Assembly: GCA_016165875.1 (NCBI GenBank)
Contig: JABBOT010000007.1
Coordinates: 20,196,139 to 20,260,138 of the forward strand
From: Acanthopleura granulata
Taxonomy: Eukaryota > Mollusca > Polyplacophora > Chitonida > Chitonidae
DNA: 64,000 nucleotides
Reading direction: 5' to 3'
This document shows positions 54,556 through 64,000 of the stretch, piece by piece. The notes beneath the pieces were generated by a model. That model saw nothing but the letters and a program-made list of their open reading frames with translations. It did not search any database and was not told the DNA's origin. Each line of letters begins with the position of its first letter. Within the stretch, counting starts at the first letter, position 1. The position numbers were made by a program, and so were the translations under genes.

Positions 54556-57034
54556 ATACAGTTTGTTATCTATCTGCAGGTCCCATTCATCCTGCCAAAG
54601 GCGACGAATATATTTAAGTATATTAGATTTAAAATCAGTATAAGGAATTTTAACCTCACATATGGGTTTATTAAGAGTAGCTTCCACTTCCCTGTCTACG
54701 AATGTGTTTCCCTGAATACCAGTATGACTTGGTATCCAACAGAATTCAACATCTTTACCTCTTTTATTAACTTTCTATGAATGGCTGATATATCTAGTAT
54801 TAACGGATTTTTAACTTTATTTTGTAATATTGCCAAAAGTCAGGACAACGAGTCACTGCATGTCACTGCCCTCTGGGCAGACCCAGAAGAAACATGCGAT
54901 AAAGCCATAATCATAGCTCTGGCCGCGGCAGAAAAGATTGAAGACGAGCATGGAAGGCGAAGAGAGGTGATTCGCTGTTCTAAGACAGCCCCAGCCGCGA
55001 CCCTGTCCCCATCCTTTGACCCGTCAGTATATATAAATTTATAATCCTGATAATTAGCCTTAACTTCTGCGAAACTTTGCTGAATTATGAGAGGAATTGT
55101 ATCGGATTTCTTATGTTGACGTAGATCAAATATTAATTTATGTTGTGGATGAAGCCAGGGAGGAGACTCCGGAAAAGAAACCGAAGGTATGTCCTTCAGC
55201 TTGATGTAAGCTTCCACAATATGGTCCCGAACACGAAGACCAAAGGAAGGAATATTGTTGGGACATTTACCTGCGTATGATGGATGAAAAACACAGTCGT
55301 AGGCAGGGTTTGTTGGTGAGATTTAAGCTTTGGAGCGTACCGAAGGCTGAGTTTTATACGCCTGTGATATAAAGAAGGCTCTTTAGTCTCGACGTCTAAA
55401 CTTTCTACTGGTGAAGCACCTAGGCTAAGCCTCAAACCTTGGTGATGCACCGGATCCAACATTTTACCATATGTTTTCAAAGCGAAACCATAAAAAATGA
55501 ACCCATAGTTCAATTTAGACCTCACCAGAGAACGGTATAAATTAAGTAAAACTGATCGGTCAGCATCCCAATCGGTGCTAGACACGACCTTAATTATATC
55601 CAGAGCCGTTGTACATTTAGTTTTAAGCGTTTTTATATCGGGTATGATAAGATAATTTACTGTCAAATATAACCTCTAAAAATTTATTTTCCCCAACAAT
55701 CTTCACTGTTTTACCACAAAATTTAAGCTCAGGGTCTAGATGAAACTTCCGTTTATTACAGAAATGCATACAGACGGTTTTAGAAGTAGAAAATCTAAAA
55801 CCATTGGTAACTGCCCATTTCTCGATCTTATTTAGAAAAAGCTGCAGTTCCCGCTCGATGTTATTCATATTTTTCGCCCGGCAGCATACCAGGAATTCAT
55901 CTACATATTAACAACCCTTGGTACCAGATGTTAATGTTTGGGCCAAGCTGTTAATTTTTATGCTGAACAGTGTTGGTGAAAGGATACTGCCCTGGGGTAC
56001 ACCCATCTCTTGTTCATAAAAGTCAGAAAGAGTGGACCCCACCCGTACCTTAAACTGACGATCAGAAAAAAATTTGGATATAAATATAGGTAATCGGCCT
56101 TTAAGGCCCATATCCGCGAGGTCTTTTAAAATGCCATATTTCCATGTGGTATCGTAGACCTTTTCAAGGTCAAAAAATATTGACACCACATGTTCATTGT
56201 TAATAAAACCATCAGGAATAAAAGCTTCAAATCGAACAAAGTGATCTAAAGTGGATCGACCTTGACAAACACCACCTTATATACTTGATAAAAGCTTGTT
56301 GGTTTGAAGACACCAAACAAGCCTATCATTTATCCTAAGTTCCATAGTTTTATAGGAGCAACTGGTAAGAGCTATGGGACGGTAATTATCTGGATCACTA
56401 TGATCCTCGCCCGGATTAGGGACCGGGATAATACACGCCTCTCTCCATGATGGCGGGAAATTACCAGTCATCCAAATATTATTAAGTAAGTCCAAGATAG
56501 TCTCGGGTGGCTCGAATGGTAAATTATTCAGAAGCTTATGATATATATTATCCGGGCCGCAAGCAGTATCGTGTGCCTTTTTTAGTGAAGTTTTAAGCTC
56601 TTCAGTTGAGAAAAGACGATTACAGTCTTCTAAATACTTAGAAGAAAGGGGCAATTTAATTTTCTCCTTCTGATTTTTAATATGCTGAAATTCAGGAGAA
56701 TAATTCTCAGATGAATATTCTGAGATATTGTTTCAGCTATTGTTTTGACTGTATCATGTGGTGTAGTTAATAAACTATTACCATCCTTTAAATGCTGAAT
56801 TTGGCCTTTATTGTTCTTGCCCTTAAGTTTCTGAACCATATTCCAGACCTTACGCATGGGTGTTTTTGACGTAATGCCTGAAACAAACTTGCGCCAATAA
56901 GATCTTCTCTGGTACCTAATCAATCGACGACCCTTAACTCTAAATATACGAACGTCGTTGAAATTATTATTGTCTGGACAATGATTAAATCTGCGCTCGG
57001 CCTTCATACGGTCCTTAATGGCTTTGCGACAATC
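54556..57034 (-). pseudogene. Minus-strand LINE ORF2: reverse transcriptase and RNase H, endonuclease missing
   Basis: From 57,034 down: NDCRKAIKD linker; 56,277-56,654 RT fingers (LKKAHDTACGPDNIYHKLL; IIPVPNPGEDHSDPDNYRPI); then GGVCQGR near 56,270; VSIFFDLEKVYDTTW (first Asp); STLSDFYEQEMGVPQGSILS; a stop before YVDEFLVCC, where the catalytic YVDD has become YVDE; 55,623-55,868 thumb (VTNGFRFSTSKTVCMHF). RNase H at 54,840-55,217: KFIYTDGSKDGDRVAAGAV, SIFSAAARAMIMAL (the catalytic Glu appears as Ala), CSDSLS. It ends near 54,556 against a SINE fragment, so the Cys/His tail is lost. Confidence 0.8.
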
Positions 57035-57212
57035 ATTTATTTATTTATTTATTCGATTGGTGTTTTACGCCATACTCAAGAATATTTCACTTATACGACG
57101 GCGGCCAGCATTTTGGTGGGAGGAAATCGGGCACAGCCCGGTGGAAACCCACGACCATCCGCAGGTTGCTGGCACACCTTCCCACGTGCGGCCGTAGAGA
57201 CCAAATGGTTTT
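57032..57212 (-). repeat. SINE copy inside the LINE
   Basis: Plus strand begins TTTATTTATTTATTTATTCG and reads GGTGTTTTACGCCATACTCA, AGGAAATCGGGCACAGCCCG, CGACCATCCGCAGGTTGCTG, the reverse complement of the 32.8 kb SINE. It is one of the least diverged copies in the window. Confidence 0.85.
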
Positions 57213-57216
57213 AACA

Positions 57217-57690
57217 AGATGCCGTGTTGGGCATTCTCGTCTAACACACAATTTTATCCTGGATGGGAGCAGTGCTCCCGAGTGTGTTGGATGTAGTGCT
57301 GAATAGGGCATCAAACATATCCTGGTTAACTGTGTAGACTTTGCCCATGTGCGGCAAAGATTTTACACAGTAAACTCCAGATATGATTTGTTTGACAGCA
57401 TCGCTGGCGACGCTGTCATAAAATATTTTATTATAAAATATAAATTTTATTCTCAAAAATAAATATTTGTTATAAAATTCGTTAATGTGCTGGTTTTCGA
57501 GTTTTAACTGTTTTGATTTTCTTACCTGATTTTAACCCATGTCCGAACATTTTTGTTTCCTTTTTAATGTTCTCACGTCACTATCGAAAACCTGAACTGT
57601 CTCGTGGTTCCACCTTGTTCTCGCTAGGACATGGCTGAGATATTGCCGATGTGATGTTAAGCCATAAACATTCATTCATTCAACTTATTG
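57217..57690 (+). mobile_element. 5'-truncated LINE end (ORF2 tail plus 3' UTR), opposite orientation
   Basis: Plus-strand frame: HTRLTHNFILDGSSAPECVG, then IKHILVNCVDFAHVRQRF and YDLFDSIAGDAVIKY, the Cys/His C-terminal tail of this LINE type, followed by the 3' UTR (GTGCTGGTTTTCGAGTTTTA; GCTGAGATATTGCCGATGTG; AAGCCATAAACATTCATTC). A short insertion of the same family into the minus-strand copy, or an inversion of its own lost 3' end. Confidence 0.75.
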
Positions 57691-57699
57691 AAAGTTTGG

Positions 57700-58909
57700 A
57701 TAGGGTCCCAAGTGGCCTTAGAAGGACGCTCTGCGGGGCCACTAATTTTTTCTTTTTTATGATTCCTATCAGATATATATTTATCTTCCGCTGCATTGAG
57801 TGAAGATTCATCGGTTTTAGAGGATTTTGATTTATTCACACAAGGTTTGTGGTGAGACAGAGAAACAGCAGGAGAATAAGGTAAAGTAGCAGGTTTTTCA
57901 ATAAGATTTATAAACGGTTTGTGATGAAGAACTGGCTGTGTTTCGAAAGGGTTTCATGGCCAGTTTCTGTGGCTTCTCTATACCAATGGGCCAAGCCAAA
58001 GATGTTTGAAACATTACCGAAACGGAGGGTTTCTTGACAGCATTGGCATATGTAGATTTAGTAAGACCATCCGACACAGAGACCAGACGTTTCTCTTCTT
58101 GATACGATATATTATATTTGCATTTAAGGGTTATGGTTTCTTTTTCTTTCTTGAAGACAGGACAGTTCTTGGAAGAGGCCATGTGAGCTCCCCTGCAATT
58201 CAAACATTTTATCAGGTTTGTTCAGACGAAGCCCTCATGACCCGCTTCCGCACGTGTAAAACAGACTAGTTTATTACAGCATTGACCCTTGCCATAGCCA
58301 AACATCTGGTAGGAGAAACATTGGGTCGGGTTAGGTATAAATAATTCTACCCACACACTATACGGCCCAATAAATATTGATTTTGGGAGACACAGGTTAT
58401 TAAATGTTACGAGACACGTATTTGTTTTAATAAGGTTACCGTCTCTCTTTATTACAAAACGTTTGACGTTGATTACGCCCTTTTCCTTCAGTTCCTCCGT
58501 TATTTCTTGTTCTGTCATGTCATATAGATCTTGGCCTCTGTCACGGATAATGCCGTGTGAGCAGTTTAAGGTTTTATGTGGGGTAACAGAAACAGTTTGC
58601 TAACCAATATTTTGAAATTTTAGTAAATCTATTGTTGTTTCCGAAAACAATTCTATTAGAAGTTTGCCAGACTTCATGTTTTTGACTTGTTTCAAAGTCC
58701 CTGCGTAGCTCTGCATTGTTTTTTTAATAGAAAGGATTAATTTTCATCTTTACCAGATTCTCATTTTTATTAGATATCACCAGAAAGGATGGGAAATAAT
58801 TATTTCCCGATTCCACATCCAGTGGTATCTCGTTTTTCTTTTTTTTCACCACAATTGTCGAGGGCTGTGACAAAGAAACATTTCGAGGAAGATTATTGGA
58901 GTAAGACAT
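57700..58909 (-). pseudogene. Minus-strand LINE ORF1 (gag-like), broken
   Basis: Starts MSYSNNLPRNVSLSQPSTIV. It continues in other frames: VTPHKTLNCSHGIIRDRG, LKEKGVINVKRFVIKRDGN, LIKTNTCLVTF, FIPNPTQCFSYQMFGYG, then CLNCRGAHMASSKNCPVF and KSTYANAVKKPSVSV, ending near KISGPAERPSKATWDPI. Two of three knuckles have lost ligands. Fits the RRM-like plus CCHC ORF1 of Jockey/I-type LINEs. Confidence 0.75.
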
Positions 58910-59465
58910 AACGAAACGGTTTGATGATTCATACCACCGTGTCTCTCACCCGTTCCGGAGTGTCAATACATGTACGACGAACCACCTCCTGTCAGTAACC
59001 AGCAGAAGGAGAGACGAGAGACTCATATTCGAGCAGGTCGAGTCTAATAAATTAGAAACGGCCTACTCGATTGACCCTACAGCCACGGCCCAGACATCCG
59101 ATCATCTCACTAAAAATTTCCAACACGTAAATTGGTCAATTTATGCTAAATCCAGCTATATGAAGGTTGATATCCGGACATCTGGACTGGCGTGACCAGC
59201 CGATTGATCGGATCGGGCCATCCGACCGGCCGTCTTTGGAGAAGTAAGGGCCAGAGTGGAGTGTTGGGCGAGAGGATCTCGCAAGATCAACCCGCCCACA
59301 GACATCAGCGTCCCGTCCTCCCCTATCACGGGTCGCAATTCACGGCAAACAGGTTGCCCTGCCCTTATTCACCGGAACCACACGGGAGAGCCCTAGGTTA
59401 GTCACCTGGAGAACTAGGGTCCTATTCTTTTCACTCTCGGGAACCCCACGGTGGCTAAATGTCTG
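58910..59465 (-). other. LINE 5' UTR, G+C-rich
   Basis: Visibly richer in G+C than surrounding DNA and directly upstream of ORF1. Likely the internal promoter region of the LINE. Small ORFs here (59,156-59,401, both strands) are taken as by-products of composition. Confidence 0.5.
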
Positions 59466-59559
59466 ACAAAAAGCACCTATTTATTGATTGGTATTTTACG
59501 CCGTTGAGTAGGAAGTCCAAAATAAGTCGATAGGGATGGGGCCCATAGACAAGATGTGG

Positions 59560-59845
59560 GATTCCAATCAACATACACATATCCCGCGGGTTCATTTACA
59601 TTGCTGGAACATGAACTTCCAGATTCCCTCACAGTTTGTGAGACCTATAGCAAACAAAAGCTGTCCACCTATAACATTGTTTGCGCACTCTTACATTCGT
59701 GAAATGTCACTTGGCATCAGTGACTTGTCAAAGATCTGCGTTTTATTTTGGCATTCCAGTTTCCTCCATATTAAAAGCAGGCCACCATCGTCCAAGTGGA
59801 AAGCTCGGAAGTGAGGCGTTAAACAACAAACAAATGAAGTAATAC
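59560..59845 (+). repeat. SINE-like repeat (third type), copy 2
   Basis: GCTGGAACATGAACTTCCAG, GGCATTCCAGTTTCCTCCAT and AGCAGGCCACCATCGTCCAA, ending GTGAGGCGTTAAACAACAA; pairs with 53,930-54,235. Confidence 0.6.
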
Positions 59846-59849
59846 TTTA

Positions 59850-61010
59850 CTTTACTCGTCTACATAACAAATTCATTTACCTAAACCAGCAAAGTTTAAA
59901 TCGAAAAATTGCAAGAACTTTAGAAAGCGGATATTTTATGAAACGATACTGGATTTTGGGTTTTTTATGCCGTAATCATGAATATTTCCCTTATACCAAT
60001 TTCCAACTTTACAGCAGAACCAGGGACGAACAAATGATGTTAAAGTCGCTTAAAAATTCACAAGTCCGCCATAACAGAAAATGGTATATAACTCAAGCGT
60101 ACAAAGACTGAGAAGGATTTTTATTGATTTATCAAAGCTCTTCCCATACTTCACTAGAAATCATAAAAGCAAAGCAGTAAACTGCACGCTATCTTGCATT
60201 GATGTGCATCCACGATGTTGATGGGCGAATACCACAAGGGACAGGGTGTGCCCTCACATGTTAATGACAGGTATCAGAATAACTGATGGAGCACAAACAT
60301 TGTTCCGCTTTACGTGGGTCATCTATTAGCCCACAAATCATGGGTTCAAAATAGGCTTTTTATCATCCAGTTTAACGACATGAGTGCCTTGCTGCTTGCA
60401 CAAACAATGTCTCACAACTTGAAGAAGGACAGGATATTGGAAGCATAATATACTTCGTAAGAAATATAAGATTTCATATAGGAGTTTCCTAGAAAAGATT
60501 CTGTAGGCGAGAGGTTTGTACGTGCTTTCTTATTAACCAAGTAGTCTTTGTTGAAAGCATAGAGAAGTTGGGCGTAATTCAACAGAAAGTACTAAATAAA
60601 AACAGTGTTAACACTGAGAAAAACCCGACTGTGATATTATACTGTTTATAATAACTATTATTTAGAACATATTTGTAACAGATTTTCATTTTATTCATAT
60701 TGTACGACGGAGTCAAATGCATGTATTTTAAAGATATAATAATAAAGCGGATAAGCAGTTATTCGCGCAAAATTGATGATTTTCTATTGGGATTTTCTAT
60801 TTTCTATTCGATGACTATTTACACGTGGGTGATATATAACGAAAACAAAACAGTGACTTTACTCCCAATAATTTGTTATTATCATTATATTATTACTATT
60901 TACATGTCAAAATAAATTAAATTCATTCATGGTTTGAATGTTTATGCCTCAAGTTTCATCGAATATGTAAAGCCTGAAACGATGAGGAAGATGAGGAGAA
61001 ATGGTGTTAT
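59850..61010. other. Gene-free stretch
   Basis: No supported gene. 59,950-60,010 carries a worn SINE tail (TTTTTTATGCCGTAATCATG) on the minus strand. Confidence 0.45.
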
Positions 61011-61014
61011 TTCA

Positions 61015-61165
61015 AATTTTGGTTGGTTATATTTTTATTTGGTTGGTGTTTTACGCCGTAATCAAGTATTTTTCAGTTATAAGATGACTGCCAGCATTAT
61101 GGCGGGATGAAACCGGAGAGAGCCCGACTGAAACTAACAAATATCCGCAGGTTGCTTTCACTTTC
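61015..61165 (-). repeat. SINE copy
   Basis: ATTTGGTTGGTGTTTTACGC, CAGTTATAAGATGACTGCCA, ATTATGGCGGGATGAAACCG and ATATCCGCAGGTTGCTTTC: reverse complement of the SINE body and tail. Confidence 0.75.
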
Positions 61166-62180
61166 TGGAAATTCTGAGCTTTAACGCAACCGCACTAATT
61201 GATTTTTGTCTCTGGAGATGACCTCCTGGGGAGACGTGAAGCCTAAGTTTAATGGGAACTTTTGACAAGAGTTGTGACAAGATCAAAGTGCAGGATTCAA
61301 GGATAAATCTGTAGTGTCATCGTGCGTAATAACAGTAAATTGACACTTGTGAATACCACATTGCCACACCGGTGCTTTATTGTTATGGTAAACGTAATCT
61401 TGAAAAGAAACTGCCAGCCAATACTCACTTCTCCTTACAACTTTCACCGCGGGTTTGTCGTGTGCAGTTGATCAAAAGACATCGCGGGGTGCGTACGGTC
61501 CTAAACAATAAAGACAGCTGCTGTTAAGTTGTCCAGAAATCACGAAATAAAAAAACATAACAACTGACATTCATGGCAAACTCAAACCAAGGCTGTAACT
61601 TGTTTGGAAGGTAATATTAAGGAAAGAAAAAATCACTCGCACACCAAATGAATGTTGTAGATGGTAGGGCATTGGTTGAGTTGAACCTAGTGTTTTCAAG
61701 GGGTACCACTGTTATTTTTGTTTGTTTTTTTTTTCTTTCAAAGGATTTGTTCAATTGTTGTTGATAGGTTTAAGTAAACTTTACCAAATAACGGGTCTAT
61801 GCGCAATGATACACGGTCTAAGAGGTAGCCGTGACGAGCCCTGCATTTTGGTGGAGCAGACGCGTAGAAGTAGTGGTACGCAAGGCCTACACCACGAAAT
61901 ATTACCTTGCATAGATCCAGGCCATTGTGTAATGGTCCATGTAAATGTCACACCAAAATATAAAAATTTACAGGTTTTAATCTCTGAGATTCATATGTAA
62001 CATTTGTGCGCAAAACTCACCGAAAGTCATTGAGAATAACAACCACAGGTGTAGAATTAATTAGTGAACAATGCCATGGGAAGCGGAGTTTATCGGTGTA
62101 CCACTAGTTTTAATCAAATCATATTAAAAAATTCATTTTTCTGGTTCTAAGATTCCGAAGATTTTTGTGTTAGATCAATT
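61166..62180. other. Gene-free stretch
   Basis: A 92-codon plus frame at 61,722-62,000 shows no recognisable domain. It may be decayed upstream sequence of the YqaJ-like gene, but this cannot be shown. Confidence 0.35.
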
Positions 62181-62711
62181 TTGCAAGCAAATACCATTAT
62201 ATGTACTCCTGCAATGATGTTTGGGAAGCAGTATGAAAAAGCTGCTAGAATATTCCATACTGAGGAGGAGAAAAGAAGCCATAATTCATTTTCTTATAAT
62301 CATACTGGTTTTAATGTTAGTCGTTCACACCCATACATTGGTAACGGCCCTGATGGACTTGTTCATTGTAAGTGCGGCGGTCATGCTCTTGTTGAGATCA
62401 TATGAGGTTACAAATTTAGAGATAAAAGTGTACATTATATTGTCAATGGTAAAAATTACCCTTTTACAACAGAAAAATGGGAAATTGTAGTGAAGAAATA
62501 TTCTCCATGGTTTACCCAAATTCAGGTTCAGATAGGGGTACTCAATTATTCATGGTGTGGTATGGTTTTATATACTCAGCTTTATCCACATGTCACAGTT
62601 ATACATGTGAAATTTGTCATGGACGTGAGGCTTACTATGTTGGAAAAAATGGAGATGTTTTATAAGAAATATGCCATTATAAAGATTTCATCACAGGATT
62701 ATTTTGGTTAA
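62181..62711 (+). pseudogene. YqaJ-type (lambda exonuclease-like) recombinase domain, one in-frame stop
   Basis: One continuous frame broken only by TGA at 62,403-62,405. It reads AMMFGKQYEKAARIFHTEEE, then SHPYIGNGPDGLVHCKCGG (family: HP.lgaSPDG), HALVEII (family: LLEIKCP, here interrupted by the stop), KYSPWFTQIQVQIGVLNYSW (family: Y..QvQ.qm.v), VTVIHVKFVM and EMFYKKY. These are the successive motifs of the YqaJ viral recombinase / restriction-like exonuclease fold. The Ser of SPDG is Gly, and the Lys of EIKCP falls at the lesion, so it should be inactive. No intron is seen. In animals such domains occur as multi-copy genes often linked to selfish elements. Confidence 0.7.
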
Positions 62712-62831
62712 AGTATGCCCATGATTGTAAAATACATATTTTGTGTGCGATAGTTCAATACTAGAGCCGCTATTTAAATGTGTCAGAAATGTGGCAGCTG
62801 TAATACATGCACCTGTATAAGCTTGGCTTAC

Positions 62832-63005
62832 CTTGAAAACCTCTGTACTTCCCCTGCTGCCAGCCCCATTAAACATGTACCAAGGCTGACCATTCCCATA
62901 GATGCCCCAGGTGTCATAGTTGAATTCATACTCCTCACAGCGCGGAAACTGTATATGCAAGGAGATAACCATTCGGCAGATTTCTAGATATGCGTGGTTC
63001 CGACG
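62832..63005 (-). CDS. Probable internal exon of an unrecognised host gene
   Basis: On the minus strand a pyrimidine-rich TTACTCCTCACAG ends at 63,006 and a perfect donor AAG|GTAAGC starts at 62,831. Between them lie 174 bases, exactly 58 open codons (phase 0 at both ends): HAYLEICRMVISLHIQFPRC, YDTWGIYGNGQPWYMFNGAG, GSTEVFK. Two Cys and an aromatic/Gly-rich core suggest a small secreted or extracellular fold. I cannot name the family. This is the best candidate for genuine host coding sequence in the window. Companion exons would lie upstream (beyond 63,006) or downstream on the minus strand, but I could not identify them. Confidence 0.5.
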
Positions 63006-64000
63006 CTGTGAGGAGTAAGCATACAAACATGGCGCATAGACCTAAAATTTGCCTATATTTCTAGCAGATTTGTGCACGCATGGATTTCACGGTGAGAATA
63101 CATACGGATACCTACCTGGATTTGACAACCAAGATGTCCATGAATACAGACAGACACGTTTAGATGGCACGGAAAATAGAGAAGTAAGCTTATGGAGGAA
63201 GATATGACCTACATGTCTCATCACATTTAGCTTTACATATTGTTCAAGAATAACGTGTCACAGTTAAAATTGCAGTTGAAAGCGCGTGCGCACGCCAAGC
63301 TTTTAAACATAGTTATACGTTATAATGTGCATTGATTTGTGAAATTGTCACATTTTTTCATACATAATTTACTTAATACAGCCTGGAGTCAGCCAATTTA
63401 GTACAAGCTTGCTCTCACCAGAAACTGCACTACACGTTGTTAAATAATAAAAATATAATGTAACAAACTGTCTTAATATCATATCTCAAGTGCTGATTAC
63501 TCGTTGGAAGCACAGGAATGCGGAATTTTGGCAGTTTTCCTGCAGAAACAATTTCAGATTGGTACAACATTTTGCCTTTTCCGTGTGAACACTTTCTTCT
63601 GAATGGAGGAATTGCGAGTGTGGCTTTCCATAGTTTGGTCTCCGGGTTCCACTAAATCGAGAAAACTAGAATGCTGTCTAAGAAACCGAGCAGAAACATT
63701 GCCACCCTATAAGTCTAATATAAATATGAAGGCACCTGTTGAACTGATTGCGACTAGTAATTTAAATGTATTATAATATTTATATGAGCTGTATGTAGGA
63801 GACTGAGCCAGAGGATTTTGTGGTCTTTGTATAGAGCTCTGTACCATCTATGATTGCTCTTGTCTGGAGAAAACTGTTTTTAAGAGTTGGGACATATACT
63901 TGTTAATACTCTGACTGGATGGCCATTTCAAGAGTGGAGTCTTGATGACATTTACATATGTTATCCTTGTTGTAAACACCTGTGTGACCCTTGTTTTCGA
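63006..64000. other. Gene-free or intronic stretch
   Basis: No supported gene or recognised repeat. It may be intron of the gene containing the exon at 62,832-63,005. Confidence 0.4.

Larger units (their letters stand above)
54556..59465 (-). mobile_element. Minus-strand LINE, related to the one at 4-13 kb
   Basis: Contains a 5' UTR (58,910-59,465, locally G+C-rich), ORF1 (58,909 to about 57,700) and ORF2 without its endonuclease. Between ORF1 and ORF2 lie an opposite-strand LINE tail (57,217-57,690) and a SINE (57,032-57,212). The 3' end is missing. Multiple stops. Confidence 0.8.

Noticed and set aside
59156..59401. ORFs on both strands in G+C-rich DNA
   Set aside because: They lie in the presumed LINE 5' UTR and are explained by low stop frequency in G+C-rich sequence.
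63100..63170. A first exon upstream of the exon at 62,832-63,005
   Set aside because: A donor-like CAGGTAGGT is present, but joining it gives a stop within a few codons.

Overview
The window is animal genomic DNA from a lophotrochozoan, most likely a mollusc. The reasons are dense decayed non-LTR and Penelope-like retroelements, a BEL/Pao LTR element, Tc1 transposase debris, and at least three tRNA-derived or SINE-like repeat families whose tails (for example the ending around AAACACCAATCAAATAAA) I associate with molluscan genomes. No operons, ribosome-binding sites or CRISPR arrays are present. Nearly every recognisable reading frame belongs to a mobile element. The exceptions are one well-formed host-like exon, a broken YqaJ-type exonuclease copy, and a compact two-gene cassette at the left edge that looks like a decayed virus-like or selfish element.

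Layout. 0-1.3 kb: two tightly packed intronless genes on the plus strand (stop and next ATG two bases apart), the second broken by frameshifts. 2.3-3.6 kb: Penelope-like reverse transcriptase remnant (minus). 4.1-13.75 kb: an old minus-strand LINE cut in two by a BEL/Pao element (5,901-12,858) with paired LTRs and a direct repeat at its borders. The BEL element has lost the catalytic half of its reverse transcriptase and part of its integrase. 13.77-19.3 kb and 24.06-29.56 kb: copies A and B of one LINE family (three-knuckle ORF1; ORF2 with endonuclease, reverse transcriptase and RNase H). Copy B has a 13-bp target-site duplication. 29.9-32.2 kb: a different, badly decayed LINE. 32.3-54 kb: mostly gene-free DNA with SINEs, LINE 3' tails, diverged repeat pairs, a Tc1 relic at 41.6-42.6 kb and a second Penelope remnant at 50.4-50.9 kb. 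54.4-59.5 kb: a minus-strand LINE related to the one at 4-13 kb, missing its endonuclease and interrupted by a SINE and an opposite-strand LINE tail. 62.2-62.7 kb: YqaJ-like pseudogene. 62.8-63.0 kb: probable host exon on the minus strand.

How the parts fit. The left half is a stack of nested insertions that can be ordered: the old LINE first, then the BEL element inside its reverse transcriptase and LINE copy A inside or beside its ORF1. Copies A and B are almost identical over about 1.75 kb (end of ORF1 to mid reverse transcriptase) but clearly diverged on both sides. The identical tract contains the same stop codon and the same frameshift in both copies, which points to gene conversion, mobilisation in trans, or an assembly artefact. 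All family assignments come from reading translated motifs by eye; no database search was possible.
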